A DNA stretch of 64,000 bases from Pantoea eucrina (GTDB lineage Bacteria > Pseudomonadota > Gammaproteobacteria > Enterobacterales > Enterobacteriaceae), in contig NZ_MAYN01000008.1 in assembly GCF_001691555.1 (NCBI RefSeq), forward strand, positions 2,466,766 through 2,530,765. Reading direction: 5' to 3'. The notes beneath the pieces were generated by a model, which worked only from the letters and a program-made list of their open reading frames with translations, ran no database searches and was not told the DNA's origin. The number at the start of each line of letters is the position of its first letter. The first letter of the stretch is position 1. Below are positions 9,769 through 19,703 of this stretch, piece after piece. The position numbers and the translations under genes are program-made.

Positions 9769-12700
9769 ATGTCCACGCAAAAACCTCATTCCTATGGTTT
9801 GTACGATCCGGCCGCAGGCAGCGATAGTTGTGGTGTAGGTTTTATTACCCGCAAGGACGGCGAGCAGACACATGACATTCTGCAGATGGCGCATAGCGCA
9901 CTCTGTACCGTGCCGCATCGCGGCGGGATGTCCGCAGAGGGTGTCGGTGATGGTGCCGGCATTAACGTCGATCTTTCGCTTAACTTTTTCCGTAAATTAA
10001 CCGGTCAGGCGCTGGAAGCTGGCCAGTTTGGCGTCGGCAACTTTTTTGTGCCGAAAGATGCCACGCTGCGGGCTAATGCGGAACGCCTGGTTGAAGAGAC
10101 CCTGGCCGCATGGAATTTCCCGGTGCTGCTGAAGCGCGACATGCCGCTGGATAACAGCGTGACACGCCCTGCCGCCGTGGCTTTTCAGCTGCCGATTGTG
10201 CAGTGGGTTTTTGCCGCACCGCCTGCGTTAACGAATCAGACTGAATTTGAACGGCAGATCTACCGGGCGCTGCTGGATATCGAAGCGCGCGCGTTTACCG
10301 AAAGTGAGTTTGGCGGCCTCTATCCGCTCTCACTCTCTTCACGCACGCAGGTGTTTAAAGCGCGTCTGAACTCCAACGAAGTAATCCCCTACTTCAAAGA
10401 TCTTACCGACAGCGATCACCAGGTGCGCGGGCTCTTTTTCCATACCCGCTTCTCTACCAATACCGATCCCCACACCACTATGGCACAGCCGTTCCGCCTG
10501 ATGGCGCATAACGGAGAGCTGAATACCGATCGTAAAAACCGCATTGCGGAAGCCGCACTGATGCTGGCGCGGGGTAAAAAAATTGTCCGTCCTAAAGGCC
10601 AGTCTGACAGCTCGCGTCTTGACCAGAGCATTCACAGCCGCCTGATGGAAGATGATCTCGACCTGATCACCGCCGTGGTCTCTATGATGCCTCCGGCGTG
10701 GGAGAATGACAGTTCACTCTCCGCTGACGTGCGTGCGATGCTGGAGTACTTTTCACTGTATGAAGAGAAAAATGATGGCCCGGCCGCGCTGATTTTTGGC
10801 AACGGCGAGGTGATTGGTGCACGTCTGGACCGCCTGGGCCTGCGTCCGCTGCGTTCAGTGGAAACCGCTGATTATATCGGCGCCATGTCAGAAGCGGGTC
10901 AGATTGCGTTTTCGCCAGAAAGCGTGCTGCGTCGCGGCCGCATCGAAGCGGGCGGCATGCTCTATTACGATCACAAAGAAAAGCGCGCCTATACCACGAC
11001 TGAAGCGCTGGAAAAACTGGCGGCTGCAAAAGATTACCGTGCCCTGCTGCAGGCGGCACGCGTTGAGCTGCACGAGCTGCCGGAAATTCCGGCCGAGAAG
11101 CTTGGCTCTCCGCTGCGCTATCGCGGCGATCTCAAAACCTATCAGCGTTTTGTTGCTTACTACTACAACCAGGAAAGCTTCAAGTTCATGATGGATCCGA
11201 TGCTGCAAACCGGTGCTGAAAAGATCTCAGCAATGGGTTACGGCAACGCCATCAACGGCCTTTCCGATCATGAAGGCGGCATGGCGCACTACTTCTCGCA
11301 GCGTTTTGCGCAGGTGACTAACCCGCCGCTCGACTCTATCCGTGAAGCGGATGGCATGACGCTGCGCGTGGCGCTGGGGGCTAAACCGCACCTTGGCCGC
11401 AGCAAAGGCCAGCAGATTATTGTTCCCAGTCCGATCCTGACCCACCTTGATATGCTGCGCCTGCGCGAGCAGAACGTGGCGCCCTATGCGCGTTTTGAAA
11501 TGCTCTATGAGCCGGTGACAGGCAAAGATATCGTCAGCCGCGCCGCTAACGCCAGCGCGCTGGAAAAAGCGATCGACAATCTGGCTCAGCAGGTGGTGGA
11601 TTTCGCCCGCGCGCAGGGCGGCATTGCCGTTATCACCGATCGTCATGTTTCAACCACGCATGCCGCCATGCCGATGCTGCTGGTGATCTCTGCCATTAAC
11701 CAGCGTCTGGTGCAGGAAGGGCTGCGTCTGGATGTCTCTCTGGTGGTCGAGAGCGGTCAGAGCATCTCATCGCATCATATCGCCGCCACGCTGGGCTTTG
11801 GTGCTTCCGCCGTCTACCCGCTGGGCGTACAGATGCGCGCAGAAGAGAAATTTGGTGAAGGCGAAGAGGGTAACAAGGCGTTCAGGCGCTATGCCAAAGC
11901 CGCTGAAAAAGCATTGATGAAAACCATGGGCAAAGTGGGCCTCTGCACCGTTGAGAGCTACAGCTGCGGTGAGTTCTTTGAGCCTAATTTTCTCGATACT
12001 GAAGATCCGGTGCTGAAAAAATATTTCCCGAATATCAAAACTCCAGTGGGGGGTGCAGGCTTCCCGGCCATCGCCCAGATGGCAGTAGACTGGCATCAAA
12101 GCGCGCTGAAAATTCAGGGTGAAGCGGAAGTGCCGCTGCTTGGCCTGTTCAAAGAGCGGGCGGAAGGTGCTGGTCACTCCTATGGCACCATCGCCGTGCG
12201 GACCTTCATCGATATGACGGAACAGCCGATCCGCTTTACCGATAAAGCGCGCGAAGAGGATAATTTTATCCGTCTGATGACGCTCGCCAGACTGGAGAAC
12301 GCGTTTGGCATTAAAGCGGACAGCTTTAAAGAGAGCAGCTTTGAGCGCATCCCGAACGCGGTCATCGATACTTTTGCCATCACGCCGGATTACCGCCAGT
12401 TCTCCAGCCTGATGCATGCCGAGCGTAAACGCCGTCCGGCCGCCCTGCGCGACATTCTTGCCCTGCCCTGCGATCTGACTCACGTGGACAGTGAAGCGGA
12501 GTTTGGCCGCAAGCTGGGCCGCTATTCACTGGTTAACAATGGCTTCGCCATCCGTGGCCTGCAGTGTCAGGCCGTCGCGGGCAGCCTGAACCAGTTTGAG
12601 CTGCGCCTGATCGATGCGATTGCCGGTCTGAAACCAGAGCAGGAGCGTCTGGCAGCGCTGGCGCGCGCGCTCAGCACCCGTTTCCGGGATGACATTGAGA

Positions 12701-15300
12701 GCAGCAGAGTAGAAGAGAATGTGCTGCACATTACCGCCTATGGTAAGGCCGCAGAGTATCTGGCAAAAATATTTACGGCGCTGCCTTCGCTGCCGCTGGA
12801 GGAGATCCAGCCGGCACACGAAATCACCCGCACCTTCGCCTCCGGTGCGATGAGCCATGGAGCGCTGGTGGCGCCCGCGCATGAAGCCGTCGCGCACGGC
12901 ACCAACATGGTGGGCGGCATGAGTAACTGTGGTGAAGGCGGTGAGCACTATTCGCGTCACGGTACGATCCGCGCTTCACGCATCAAACAGCTGGCATCAG
13001 GACGTTTTGGCGTCTGGGCGGCCTATCTGGCCGATCCAATGCTGGAAGAGCTGGAGATCAAAATTGGTCAGGGTGCAAAACCTGGTGAGGGCGGTCAGCT
13101 GCCGGCGCCTAAGGTCACGGTAGAGATTGCTGCCGCCCGCGGCGGTACGCCGGGTGTAGAGCTGGTGTCGCCTCCGCCTCATCATGACACCTACTCTATT
13201 GAAGATCTGGCACAGCTGATCCACGACTGCAAAGCTGCGCGCGTGCGCGTTATTGTCAAACTGGTCTCCTCAGAGGGCATCGGCACCATTGCCGTTGGCG
13301 TGGCCAAAGCCGGCGCCGACGTGATTAACGTGGCAGGTAATACCGGCGGAACCGGTGCGGCATCGGTAACCAGCCTGAAATATACCGGCCGCGTGGCGGA
13401 AATCGGTATTGCTGAGGTGCATCAGGCGCTGTGCGCCAATGGCCTGCGCGACAAAGTACAGCTGCGCTGCTCCGGCGCGCAGCAGACCGGCAGCGACGTC
13501 ATCAAGTCTGCGCTGCTGGGCGGCGACAGCTTTGAGTTTGGTACCACGGCCCTGATGATGCTGAAGTGTGTCATGGCGAAGAACTGCAATGTGAAATGCC
13601 CGGCAGGCCTGACCACTAATGCTGAAGCTTTTGATGGCGATCCGCGTCAGCTGGCACAGTACTTCATTAACGTGGCTCAGGAAGTGCGTGAGTTTCTTGC
13701 CCGCCTCGGCCTGCGCTCGCTGCGTGAAGCGCGTGGCCGTGCCGATCTGCTGCACCTGATGGATCACCCGCTGGAAGTGGGCAAACTCGATCTGCGCGCC
13801 ATGCTGACGGTAGTACCGGAACAGAAAATCGCGCATCCGGTCTATCTGGAAAAAGATTTCACGCTCGACGATGGCTGGGTCACAGAAGTGACGTCGCAGC
13901 TGATTGAACAGGCAGGCCGTGAGGTTACCCTGGGCAACGGCGTGACGCTGAACAACCGCAACAAAAGCGTCGGCGGACAGCTGGCTATCGATATTGAGCG
14001 GCTGCTGAACCATACGCTGCCTGCTGAGCAGCGTGCCGTGCTGCCGGCAGTACTGAAAGACGACCGCGGGCGTCACTACCTGGCGCCACGCACCGTGCAC
14101 ATCCATACCCAGGGCGCAGCCGGACAGTCATTCGGAGCGTTCTGCAACGACGGTATGCTGATGCAGCACTATGGCACCTGCAACGATGGCGTAGGCAAAG
14201 GCCAGTGTGGCGGTGAGCTGGTGGTCATGTCACCCGGTGGCGGCGCGCAGGATAGCGACGGCAACGTGCTGATCGGCAACTTTGCGCTGTTTGGCGCAAC
14301 CGGTGGCCGGCTGTTTGTGCAGGGCCAGGCAGGCGATCGCTTCGCGGTACGCAACTCCGGCGCCACTGCCGTAGTGGAAGGCGTGGGCGATTTCTGCTGC
14401 GAATATATGACCAACGGCGCCATCCTTAACCTCGGCACGTTTGGCAAAGGCTTTGGCAACGGCATGAGTGGCGGTTTCGCTTACCAGTATGATCCGTATG
14501 GCAACCTTGCCGGCCATGCGGCGGGAGACTCCGTACTGTTTGGTTCCATTGCGGATGACAACGAGATGGCGCGCGTGCATAAGCAGGCGGTACTGACCAT
14601 GCTGAACTGGCATCTGGAAGCGACGCGTTCACCGCGTGCGGCCTGGCTGCTGGCGAACTGGGAGAGCGAATGCCAGCACTTTGTTTACGTCATGCCGCGT
14701 TCGCTGCTGCTCTACCAGGATGGCGGCGAGATCCTGAAAGCAAAATCACGCAAAGACCTGCTGGAAGAGCTGTCAACCTCGCTGGCTGCGCATCAGGTAG
14801 CCAAATTCAAAGCGGCGTGGCGCAGCGGCAAAACCATTGCTGACGGGGCCGTGCCCGCCTACGGTGCAACCGATACGCAGGAGATGTTTGTCCTGCTTAA
14901 CAACTACACCGTGCTGAGTTTTGCGCAGCAGCTGGCGCTGGGCAAGCTGCCGAAAGGCACCGCAGTGGAAGATCCGGCAGTTGAAAAAGCCGTACGCAAC
15001 CTGCTGATGACTGAGGACTTCTCGCTGGTCAGCAAGCTGCAGCGGCACGCCCGTGCGGCGATTGAGAGCTACAGCGATGATGAGCTGGCAAGCCTGATCG
15101 CGGCAAAACGCATGGCGGATTACAAAGCGGCTTTAACGCAGCGTAATATTCGTTCCATGGATAGTCTGGCGACCTATGGCTGGATCATTTATCAGGATGC
15201 GCGCCATCGCGATGTGCTGGGTCACCTGCCGGACTTTGAAGAGCTGTTTGCGCGTGCGGCGCTCCCGGAAATTGCGGCGGCGGTCGGAAAACTCTCCTGA
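9769..15300 (+). CDS. Long glutamate synthase (GltB)-like protein, 1843 residues
   Basis: Resembles the alpha subunit of glutamate synthase, which makes glutamate from glutamine and 2-oxoglutarate, but is about 330 residues longer than E. coli GltB. A class II amidotransferase domain starts at Cys21 (SDSCGVGF), implying a 20-residue propeptide. The central domain spans about 440-770. The FMN-binding synthase domain covers about 1015-1330 (GQGAKPGEGGQLP, SPPPHHDTYSIEDLAQLI, GNTGGTGAAS), with iron-sulphur cysteines C1267, C1273 and C1277. The GXGXG domain runs from about 1440 to 1600. About 110 extra residues precede the FMN domain and about 190 follow the GXGXG domain. The iron-sulphur spacing is CX5CX3C rather than CX5CX4C of GltB. 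It occupies the gltB position but is followed by a diflavin reductase. The ribosome-binding site is AAGGAG at 9755-9760. Glutamate synthase activity is inferred. Confidence 0.88.
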   Translation: MSTQKPHSYGLYDPAAGSDSCGVGFITRKDGEQTHDILQMAHSALCTVPHRGGMSAEGVGDGAGINVDLSLNFFRKLTGQALEAGQFGVGNFFVPKDATLRANAERLVEETLAAWNFPVLLKRDMPLDNSVTRPAAVAFQLPIVQWVFAAPPALTNQTEFERQIYRALLDIEARAFTESEFGGLYPLSLSSRTQVFKARLNSNEVIPYFKDLTDSDHQVRGLFFHTRFSTNTDPHTTMAQPFRLMAHNGELNTDRKNRIAEAALMLARGKKIVRPKGQSDSSRLDQSIHSRLMEDDLDLITAVVSMMPPAWENDSSLSADVRAMLEYFSLYEEKNDGPAALIFGNGEVIGARLDRLGLRPLRSVETADYIGAMSEAGQIAFSPESVLRRGRIEAGGMLYYDHKEKRAYTTTEALEKLAAAKDYRALLQAARVELHELPEIPAEKLGSPLRYRGDLKTYQRFVAYYYNQESFKFMMDPMLQTGAEKISAMGYGNAINGLSDHEGGMAHYFSQRFAQVTNPPLDSIREADGMTLRVALGAKPHLGRSKGQQIIVPSPILTHLDMLRLREQNVAPYARFEMLYEPVTGKDIVSRAANASALEKAIDNLAQQVVDFARAQGGIAVITDRHVSTTHAAMPMLLVISAINQRLVQEGLRLDVSLVVESGQSISSHHIAATLGFGASAVYPLGVQMRAEEKFGEGEEGNKAFRRYAKAAEKALMKTMGKVGLCTVESYSCGEFFEPNFLDTEDPVLKKYFPNIKTPVGGAGFPAIAQMAVDWHQSALKIQGEAEVPLLGLFKERAEGAGHSYGTIAVRTFIDMTEQPIRFTDKAREEDNFIRLMTLARLENAFGIKADSFKESSFERIPNAVIDTFAITPDYRQFSSLMHAERKRRPAALRDILALPCDLTHVDSEAEFGRKLGRYSLVNNGFAIRGLQCQAVAGSLNQFELRLIDAIAGLKPEQERLAALARALSTRFRDDIESSRVEENVLHITAYGKAAEYLAKIFTALPSLPLEEIQPAHEITRTFASGAMSHGALVAPAHEAVAHGTNMVGGMSNCGEGGEHYSRHGTIRASRIKQLASGRFGVWAAYLADPMLEELEIKIGQGAKPGEGGQLPAPKVTVEIAAARGGTPGVELVSPPPHHDTYSIEDLAQLIHDCKAARVRVIVKLVSSEGIGTIAVGVAKAGADVINVAGNTGGTGAASVTSLKYTGRVAEIGIAEVHQALCANGLRDKVQLRCSGAQQTGSDVIKSALLGGDSFEFGTTALMMLKCVMAKNCNVKCPAGLTTNAEAFDGDPRQLAQYFINVAQEVREFLARLGLRSLREARGRADLLHLMDHPLEVGKLDLRAMLTVVPEQKIAHPVYLEKDFTLDDGWVTEVTSQLIEQAGREVTLGNGVTLNNRNKSVGGQLAIDIERLLNHTLPAEQRAVLPAVLKDDRGRHYLAPRTVHIHTQGAAGQSFGAFCNDGMLMQHYGTCNDGVGKGQCGGELVVMSPGGGAQDSDGNVLIGNFALFGATGGRLFVQGQAGDRFAVRNSGATAVVEGVGDFCCEYMTNGAILNLGTFGKGFGNGMSGGFAYQYDPYGNLAGHAAGDSVLFGSIADDNEMARVHKQAVLTMLNWHLEATRSPRAAWLLANWESECQHFVYVMPRSLLLYQDGGEILKAKSRKDLLEELSTSLAAHQVAKFKAAWRSGKTIADGAVPAYGATDTQEMFVLLNNYTVLSFAQQLALGKLPKGTAVEDPAVEKAVRNLLMTEDFSLVSKLQRHARAAIESYSDDELASLIAAKRMADYKAALTQRNIRSMDSLATYGWIIYQDARHRDVLGHLPDFEELFARAALPEIAAAVGKLS

Positions 15301-15364
15301 TCGCGTCAGCCCGGCATTTGAGCCTTAAGAGTGAACATTACTAACAGGATTGAGTACCCGTATC

Positions 15365-17119
15365 ATGAAGATTCCTTACATTCCTGAAGACGCACCGTTT
15401 AACGGTGAGCAGAAATACTGGCTGGCGGGCTTTCTCGCCGGTCTCCACTCGCGCCTGTTAGTGCTGGACGATAAGCAGACAGCACCTTCCGCCGGCGCCG
15501 GCGCGACCACGCAGCTGCATATTCTGTTCGGCTCTCAGACCGGCAATGCCGAAGCGCTGGCCCAGACTGCAGCCAAAGCAGCGCGTGCCAAAGGTCTGGT
15601 ACCGGTGGTGCAGGCGCTGGGCGAGGTGGATCTTGAAGTCTTCACGACCATGCGTCATGTGCTGATTGTGACCTCAACCTATGGTGAAGGGGAAATGCCT
15701 GACAACGCGCAGCTGTTCTGGCAGGCAATTTCAGCCAGCACCGCGCCGCGCCTGGAGCAGATGCACTTTGCCGTACTGGCAATTGGTGATACCGGCTACG
15801 ACGGTTTCTGCCAGGCGGGTAAATTTATCGATATGCGTCTTGAACAGCTGGGTGCCCGCCGGGTGGTGGATCGCATCGACTGCGATATCGATTTTGAAGA
15901 GCCGTCCGATGCCTGGATTGGCAGCGCGATGCCACAGTTTGCGGCCAGCGCCGGCAGCAGCGGTACCGTGCTGGAAAGCGCACCGGAAGCACCGGTTATT
16001 CCCGGCAGCAATAAACAGAACCCGTTTGCGGCTGCACTGATCACCAATAAACGCCTTTCTGGCGAACAGTCGGCTAAAGATATCCGCCACTTTGAGTTTG
16101 ACCTCAGCGGCAGTGGCCTGAAATATGAAGCGGGCGATGCGCTGGGTATTATCCCGGTCAACGACGCTGCCCTGGTCTCGCTGCTGCTGACTGAGCTGAA
16201 AGCAGATTATGAAACGCCGGTGCCGGGCTTTGATCGCAATCTGGGCGATCTGCTGACCTATCAGTTTGAGATCTCCGAGCCGTCACGCAAGCTGATCGAG
16301 TGGATTGGCCAGCACACCGCCAACCAGGAGCTGCTGCATGTACTGCAGCACGATGATAAAGATACGCTGGCCAACTGGCTGTGGGGTAAAGACAGCCTCG
16401 ATCTGCTGCAGCTGGAGCTGAAGCGCAGCCTGTCGGTGCCGGAATTTGTGGCCATGCTGCGTCCGCTGCAGCACCGCGCTTACTCCATCTCATCCAGCGC
16501 CAAAGCGCATCCCGATCAGGTGCACCTGACCATCGCTTCTGTGCGCTATCACAGCGGCGGACGCGAGCGTAAAGGCGTCTGTTCTACCTATCTGGCTGAG
16601 CGCGTACGTCGCGGCGAGAAACCGGCAATCTTTATTTCGCCTAACAAAGCGTTCCGCGTGCCAGCTGATGGCAATGCGCCGCTGATTATGGTCGGGCCGG
16701 GCACCGGTATTGCACCGTTTCGCGCGTTTCTGCAGGAACGTCAGGCAACGGAAGCGAAAGGTAAAAACTGGCTGTTTTTCGGCGATCAGCATCAGGAACA
16801 TGATTATATCTACAATGATGAGCTGCATGGCTGGCAGCAGAGCGGTCTGCTGACGCACCTCGATCTCGCCTTCTCGCGCGATCAGGAAGAGAAAATTTAT
16901 GTGCAGAACCGGATGCTGGAGAAAGGCGCCGAGCTTTACGCCTGGCTGCAGGAAGGCGCGTACTTTTACGTCTGCGGTGATGCATCGCGTATGGCGAAAG
17001 ATGTCGACGCCGCGCTGTATGAAGTGGTACGTCAATGCGGCGGTCTGTCCGGAGAGCGTGCCGCAGCGTATATCGATCAGCTGAAGAAAGATAAACGCTA
17101 TCTGCGTGACGTCTACTGA
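15365..17119 (+). CDS. CysJ-type NADPH diflavin reductase paired with the GltB-like protein
   Basis: Encodes about 584 residues. It has the cytochrome P450 reductase/CysJ layout: a flavodoxin FMN domain (about 53-195; GSQTGNAEALA, STYGEGEMPDNA), a connecting and FAD domain (RAYSISSS, GVCSTYLAERV), an NADPH domain (GPGTGIAPFRAF, CGDASRMAKDV) and the terminal DVY shared with CysJ. It should move electrons from NADPH through FAD to FMN. It has no cysteine clusters and no likeness to GltD, whose place it takes. It begins 64 bases after the GltB-like gene with no terminator between, so the two are probably co-transcribed. It could be a sulfite reductase subunit by name, but no cysI or cysH is near. 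The start is uncertain; a TTG at 15350 would add five residues. Confidence 0.88.
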   Translation: MKIPYIPEDAPFNGEQKYWLAGFLAGLHSRLLVLDDKQTAPSAGAGATTQLHILFGSQTGNAEALAQTAAKAARAKGLVPVVQALGEVDLEVFTTMRHVLIVTSTYGEGEMPDNAQLFWQAISASTAPRLEQMHFAVLAIGDTGYDGFCQAGKFIDMRLEQLGARRVVDRIDCDIDFEEPSDAWIGSAMPQFAASAGSSGTVLESAPEAPVIPGSNKQNPFAAALITNKRLSGEQSAKDIRHFEFDLSGSGLKYEAGDALGIIPVNDAALVSLLLTELKADYETPVPGFDRNLGDLLTYQFEISEPSRKLIEWIGQHTANQELLHVLQHDDKDTLANWLWGKDSLDLLQLELKRSLSVPEFVAMLRPLQHRAYSISSSAKAHPDQVHLTIASVRYHSGGRERKGVCSTYLAERVRRGEKPAIFISPNKAFRVPADGNAPLIMVGPGTGIAPFRAFLQERQATEAKGKNWLFFGDQHQEHDYIYNDELHGWQQSGLLTHLDLAFSRDQEEKIYVQNRMLEKGAELYAWLQEGAYFYVCGDASRMAKDVDAALYEVVRQCGGLSGERAAAYIDQLKKDKRYLRDVY

Positions 17120-17129
17120 GTCACAGCAT

Positions 17130-17160
17130 AAAAAAACGGGCCATCAGGCCCGTTTTTTTT
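17130..17160. terminator. Bidirectional terminator between the diflavin gene and sspB
   Basis: ACGGGCC at 17136-17142 pairs with GGCCCGT at 17147-17153 around a four-base loop, with As on the left and eight Ts on the right. It can end the diflavin transcript on the plus strand and sspAB on the minus strand. Confidence 0.9.
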
Positions 17161-17171
17161 ACGCAGAGAGA

Positions 17172-17657
17172 TTACTTAACGACGCGCAGTGAAGGACGGC
17201 CGCCGCGCGGCGGTGGTTCGTCGTCAGGAGAATGATCCTCATCCGGCGCATCATCCGGGCGATCGCCATCGATAACCGACATCACCGTCTCTTCGTGACC
17301 CGCTTCCTGATCGTCCATCGCCTGGTCGTAGACCGGTTCCGGTTCGAACATGGTACCTGCGCCATTTTCACGCGCATAGATAGCCATGACCGCTGCCATC
17401 GGCACGGAAACCTGACGCGGCACGCCGCCAAAACGCGCGTTGAAGCGCACTTCGTCATTAGAAAGATCGAGATTGCCTACCGCACGCGGCGCAATATTCA
17501 GCACGATCTGTCCGTCGCGCGCATACTCCAGCGGCACCTGTACACCAGGCAGATTGATATCCACTACCAGATGCGGCGTCAGCTGGTTATCCAGCAGCCA
17601 GTCGTAAAATGCCCGCAGCAGGTAGGGGCGACGCGCGGTGAGTTGCGACATTTCCAT
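17172..17657 (-). CDS. sspB: ClpXP adaptor SspB
   Basis: Encodes 161 residues. SspB binds ssrA-tagged and some other substrates and hands them to ClpXP. The folded substrate-binding domain (SQLTARRPYLLRAFYDWLLDNQ to about residue 112) is nearly identical to E. coli, followed by a flexible acidic linker and the ClpX-binding tail RGGRPSLRVVK. It starts two bases after the sspA stop and is co-transcribed with it. Confidence 0.96.
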   Translation of the reverse strand: MEMSQLTARRPYLLRAFYDWLLDNQLTPHLVVDINLPGVQVPLEYARDGQIVLNIAPRAVGNLDLSNDEVRFNARFGGVPRQVSVPMAAVMAIYARENGAGTMFEPEPVYDQAMDDQEAGHEETVMSVIDGDRPDDAPDEDHSPDDEPPPRGGRPSLRVVK

Positions 17658-17659
17658 AC

Positions 17660-18301
17660 TTAGCCCCGAGCCTGCAGGCGCATTTCCCGTTCAGCTTCCG
17701 TCAGCGAGGCGAGGAAGGAGTCACGTTCAAATACGCGTGTCATATAACCTTTCAGCTCTTTAGAGCCGGCACCGCTCAGATCAACGCCCATCTGCGGCAG
17801 ACGCCACAGCAGCGGCGCCAGGTAGCAATCCACCAGGCTGAACTCTTCGCTCATAAAGAACGGCGTGCGGGCAAACAGCGGCGCAATCGCCAGCAGCTCT
17901 TCGCGCAGCTGTTTGCGCGCAGCATCTGCCTCAGCACCGCTGGTGGTTTCAATAGTGCGCAGCAGGCTATACCAGTCCTGCTCGATGCGATGCATCATCA
18001 GACGGCTTTCGCCACGTGCAACCGGATAAACCGGCATCAGCGGAGGATGCGGAAAACGCTCATCCAGATACTCCATGATGATGCGTGATTCATACAGCGT
18101 CAGTTCACGGTCGACCAGCGTAGGTACAGTGCGATACGGGTTGAGGTCAATCAGATCCTGCGGCAGATTATCTGGTTCAACCTGCTCGATCTCCACGCTG
18201 ACGCCCTTTTCAGCCAGTACGATACGTACCTGATGGCTGAAAATGTCAGTCGGACCAGAAAACAGCGTCATTACCGAACGTTTGTTGGCAGCGACAGCCA
18301 T
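17660..18301 (-). CDS. sspA: Stringent starvation protein A SspA
   Basis: Encodes 213 residues. SspA has a glutathione S-transferase fold without enzyme activity, binds RNA polymerase, and acts in acid tolerance and H-NS control in stationary phase. MAVAANKRSVMTLFSGPTD and the motif YPVARGESRLMMHRIEQDWY match E. coli. I chose the ATG at 18301, preceded by GGAGG, over an in-frame ATG four codons upstream. It is the first gene of sspAB. Confidence 0.96.
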   Translation of the reverse strand: MAVAANKRSVMTLFSGPTDIFSHQVRIVLAEKGVSVEIEQVEPDNLPQDLIDLNPYRTVPTLVDRELTLYESRIIMEYLDERFPHPPLMPVYPVARGESRLMMHRIEQDWYSLLRTIETTSGAEADAARKQLREELLAIAPLFARTPFFMSEEFSLVDCYLAPLLWRLPQMGVDLSGAGSKELKGYMTRVFERDSFLASLTEAEREMRLQARG

Positions 18302-18628
18302 GAAAACCTCCAAGTTTGTTCACAAAAATATACTGCGAATAGCCAACCACACGGCGACTCACCTGCTCATCGGACTCGCACACGGCAGGGCAGCACTGAT
18401 AGCCTGCTCATGTCCGGAGCGGAGCGTCAGTTCAGGCCGCGGCTCGCGGGCGCAAAGTGTCAGTGAGTTTACCAGATTTTAAGCAGCTTGTGGGGCGGGG
18501 TTACGTATTTGCGGGCAAATAGCCGGGAAAGCTCGCGTTTTTACACTGCTTTACCAGCGTAACGGCCAATAAAAAACCCGCCGAAGCGGGTTTTTTGAGC
18601 CAATTGACACTGCCGAAGCAGTAAGCAA
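18302..18628. other. sspA upstream region and rpsI downstream terminator
   Basis: 327 bases without a gene. The left part should carry the sspA promoter, which I cannot place with confidence; the right end carries the rplM-rpsI terminator listed separately. Confidence 0.5.
18570..18597 (-). terminator. Terminator of the rplM-rpsI operon
   Basis: AAAAAACCCGC and GCGGGTTTTTT pair around CGAA at 18571-18596, giving a T tract in either direction. It lies 32 bases after the rpsI stop. Confidence 0.9.
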
Positions 18629-19024
<396 letters not shown>

Positions 19025-19036
19025 CTATAATCCCGA

Positions 19037-19513
<477 letters not shown>

Positions 19514-19703
19514 CTAAGTTAACGATTGAGGCTCACGCGACCATTTCGCCCAGCAAGCCCACCCCCTCAGGTAGAGTTACCGGATCACACAGCTTTCCGG
19601 GAAAAGAAATGCTGTGCTGTAACGTGGGGTCGCAAGATTATAGAGAAGTCAGATTTAAAAATCGAACCTTTTTGCGACAAAATTCACGATTTCTGGCCAG
19701 GCG

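Noticed and set aside
15365-17119. Calling the diflavin protein CysJ (sulfite reductase)
   Set aside because: It is CysJ-like in domains and C terminus, but the residues are clearly diverged, cysI and cysH are absent, and it follows the GltB-like gene without a terminator.
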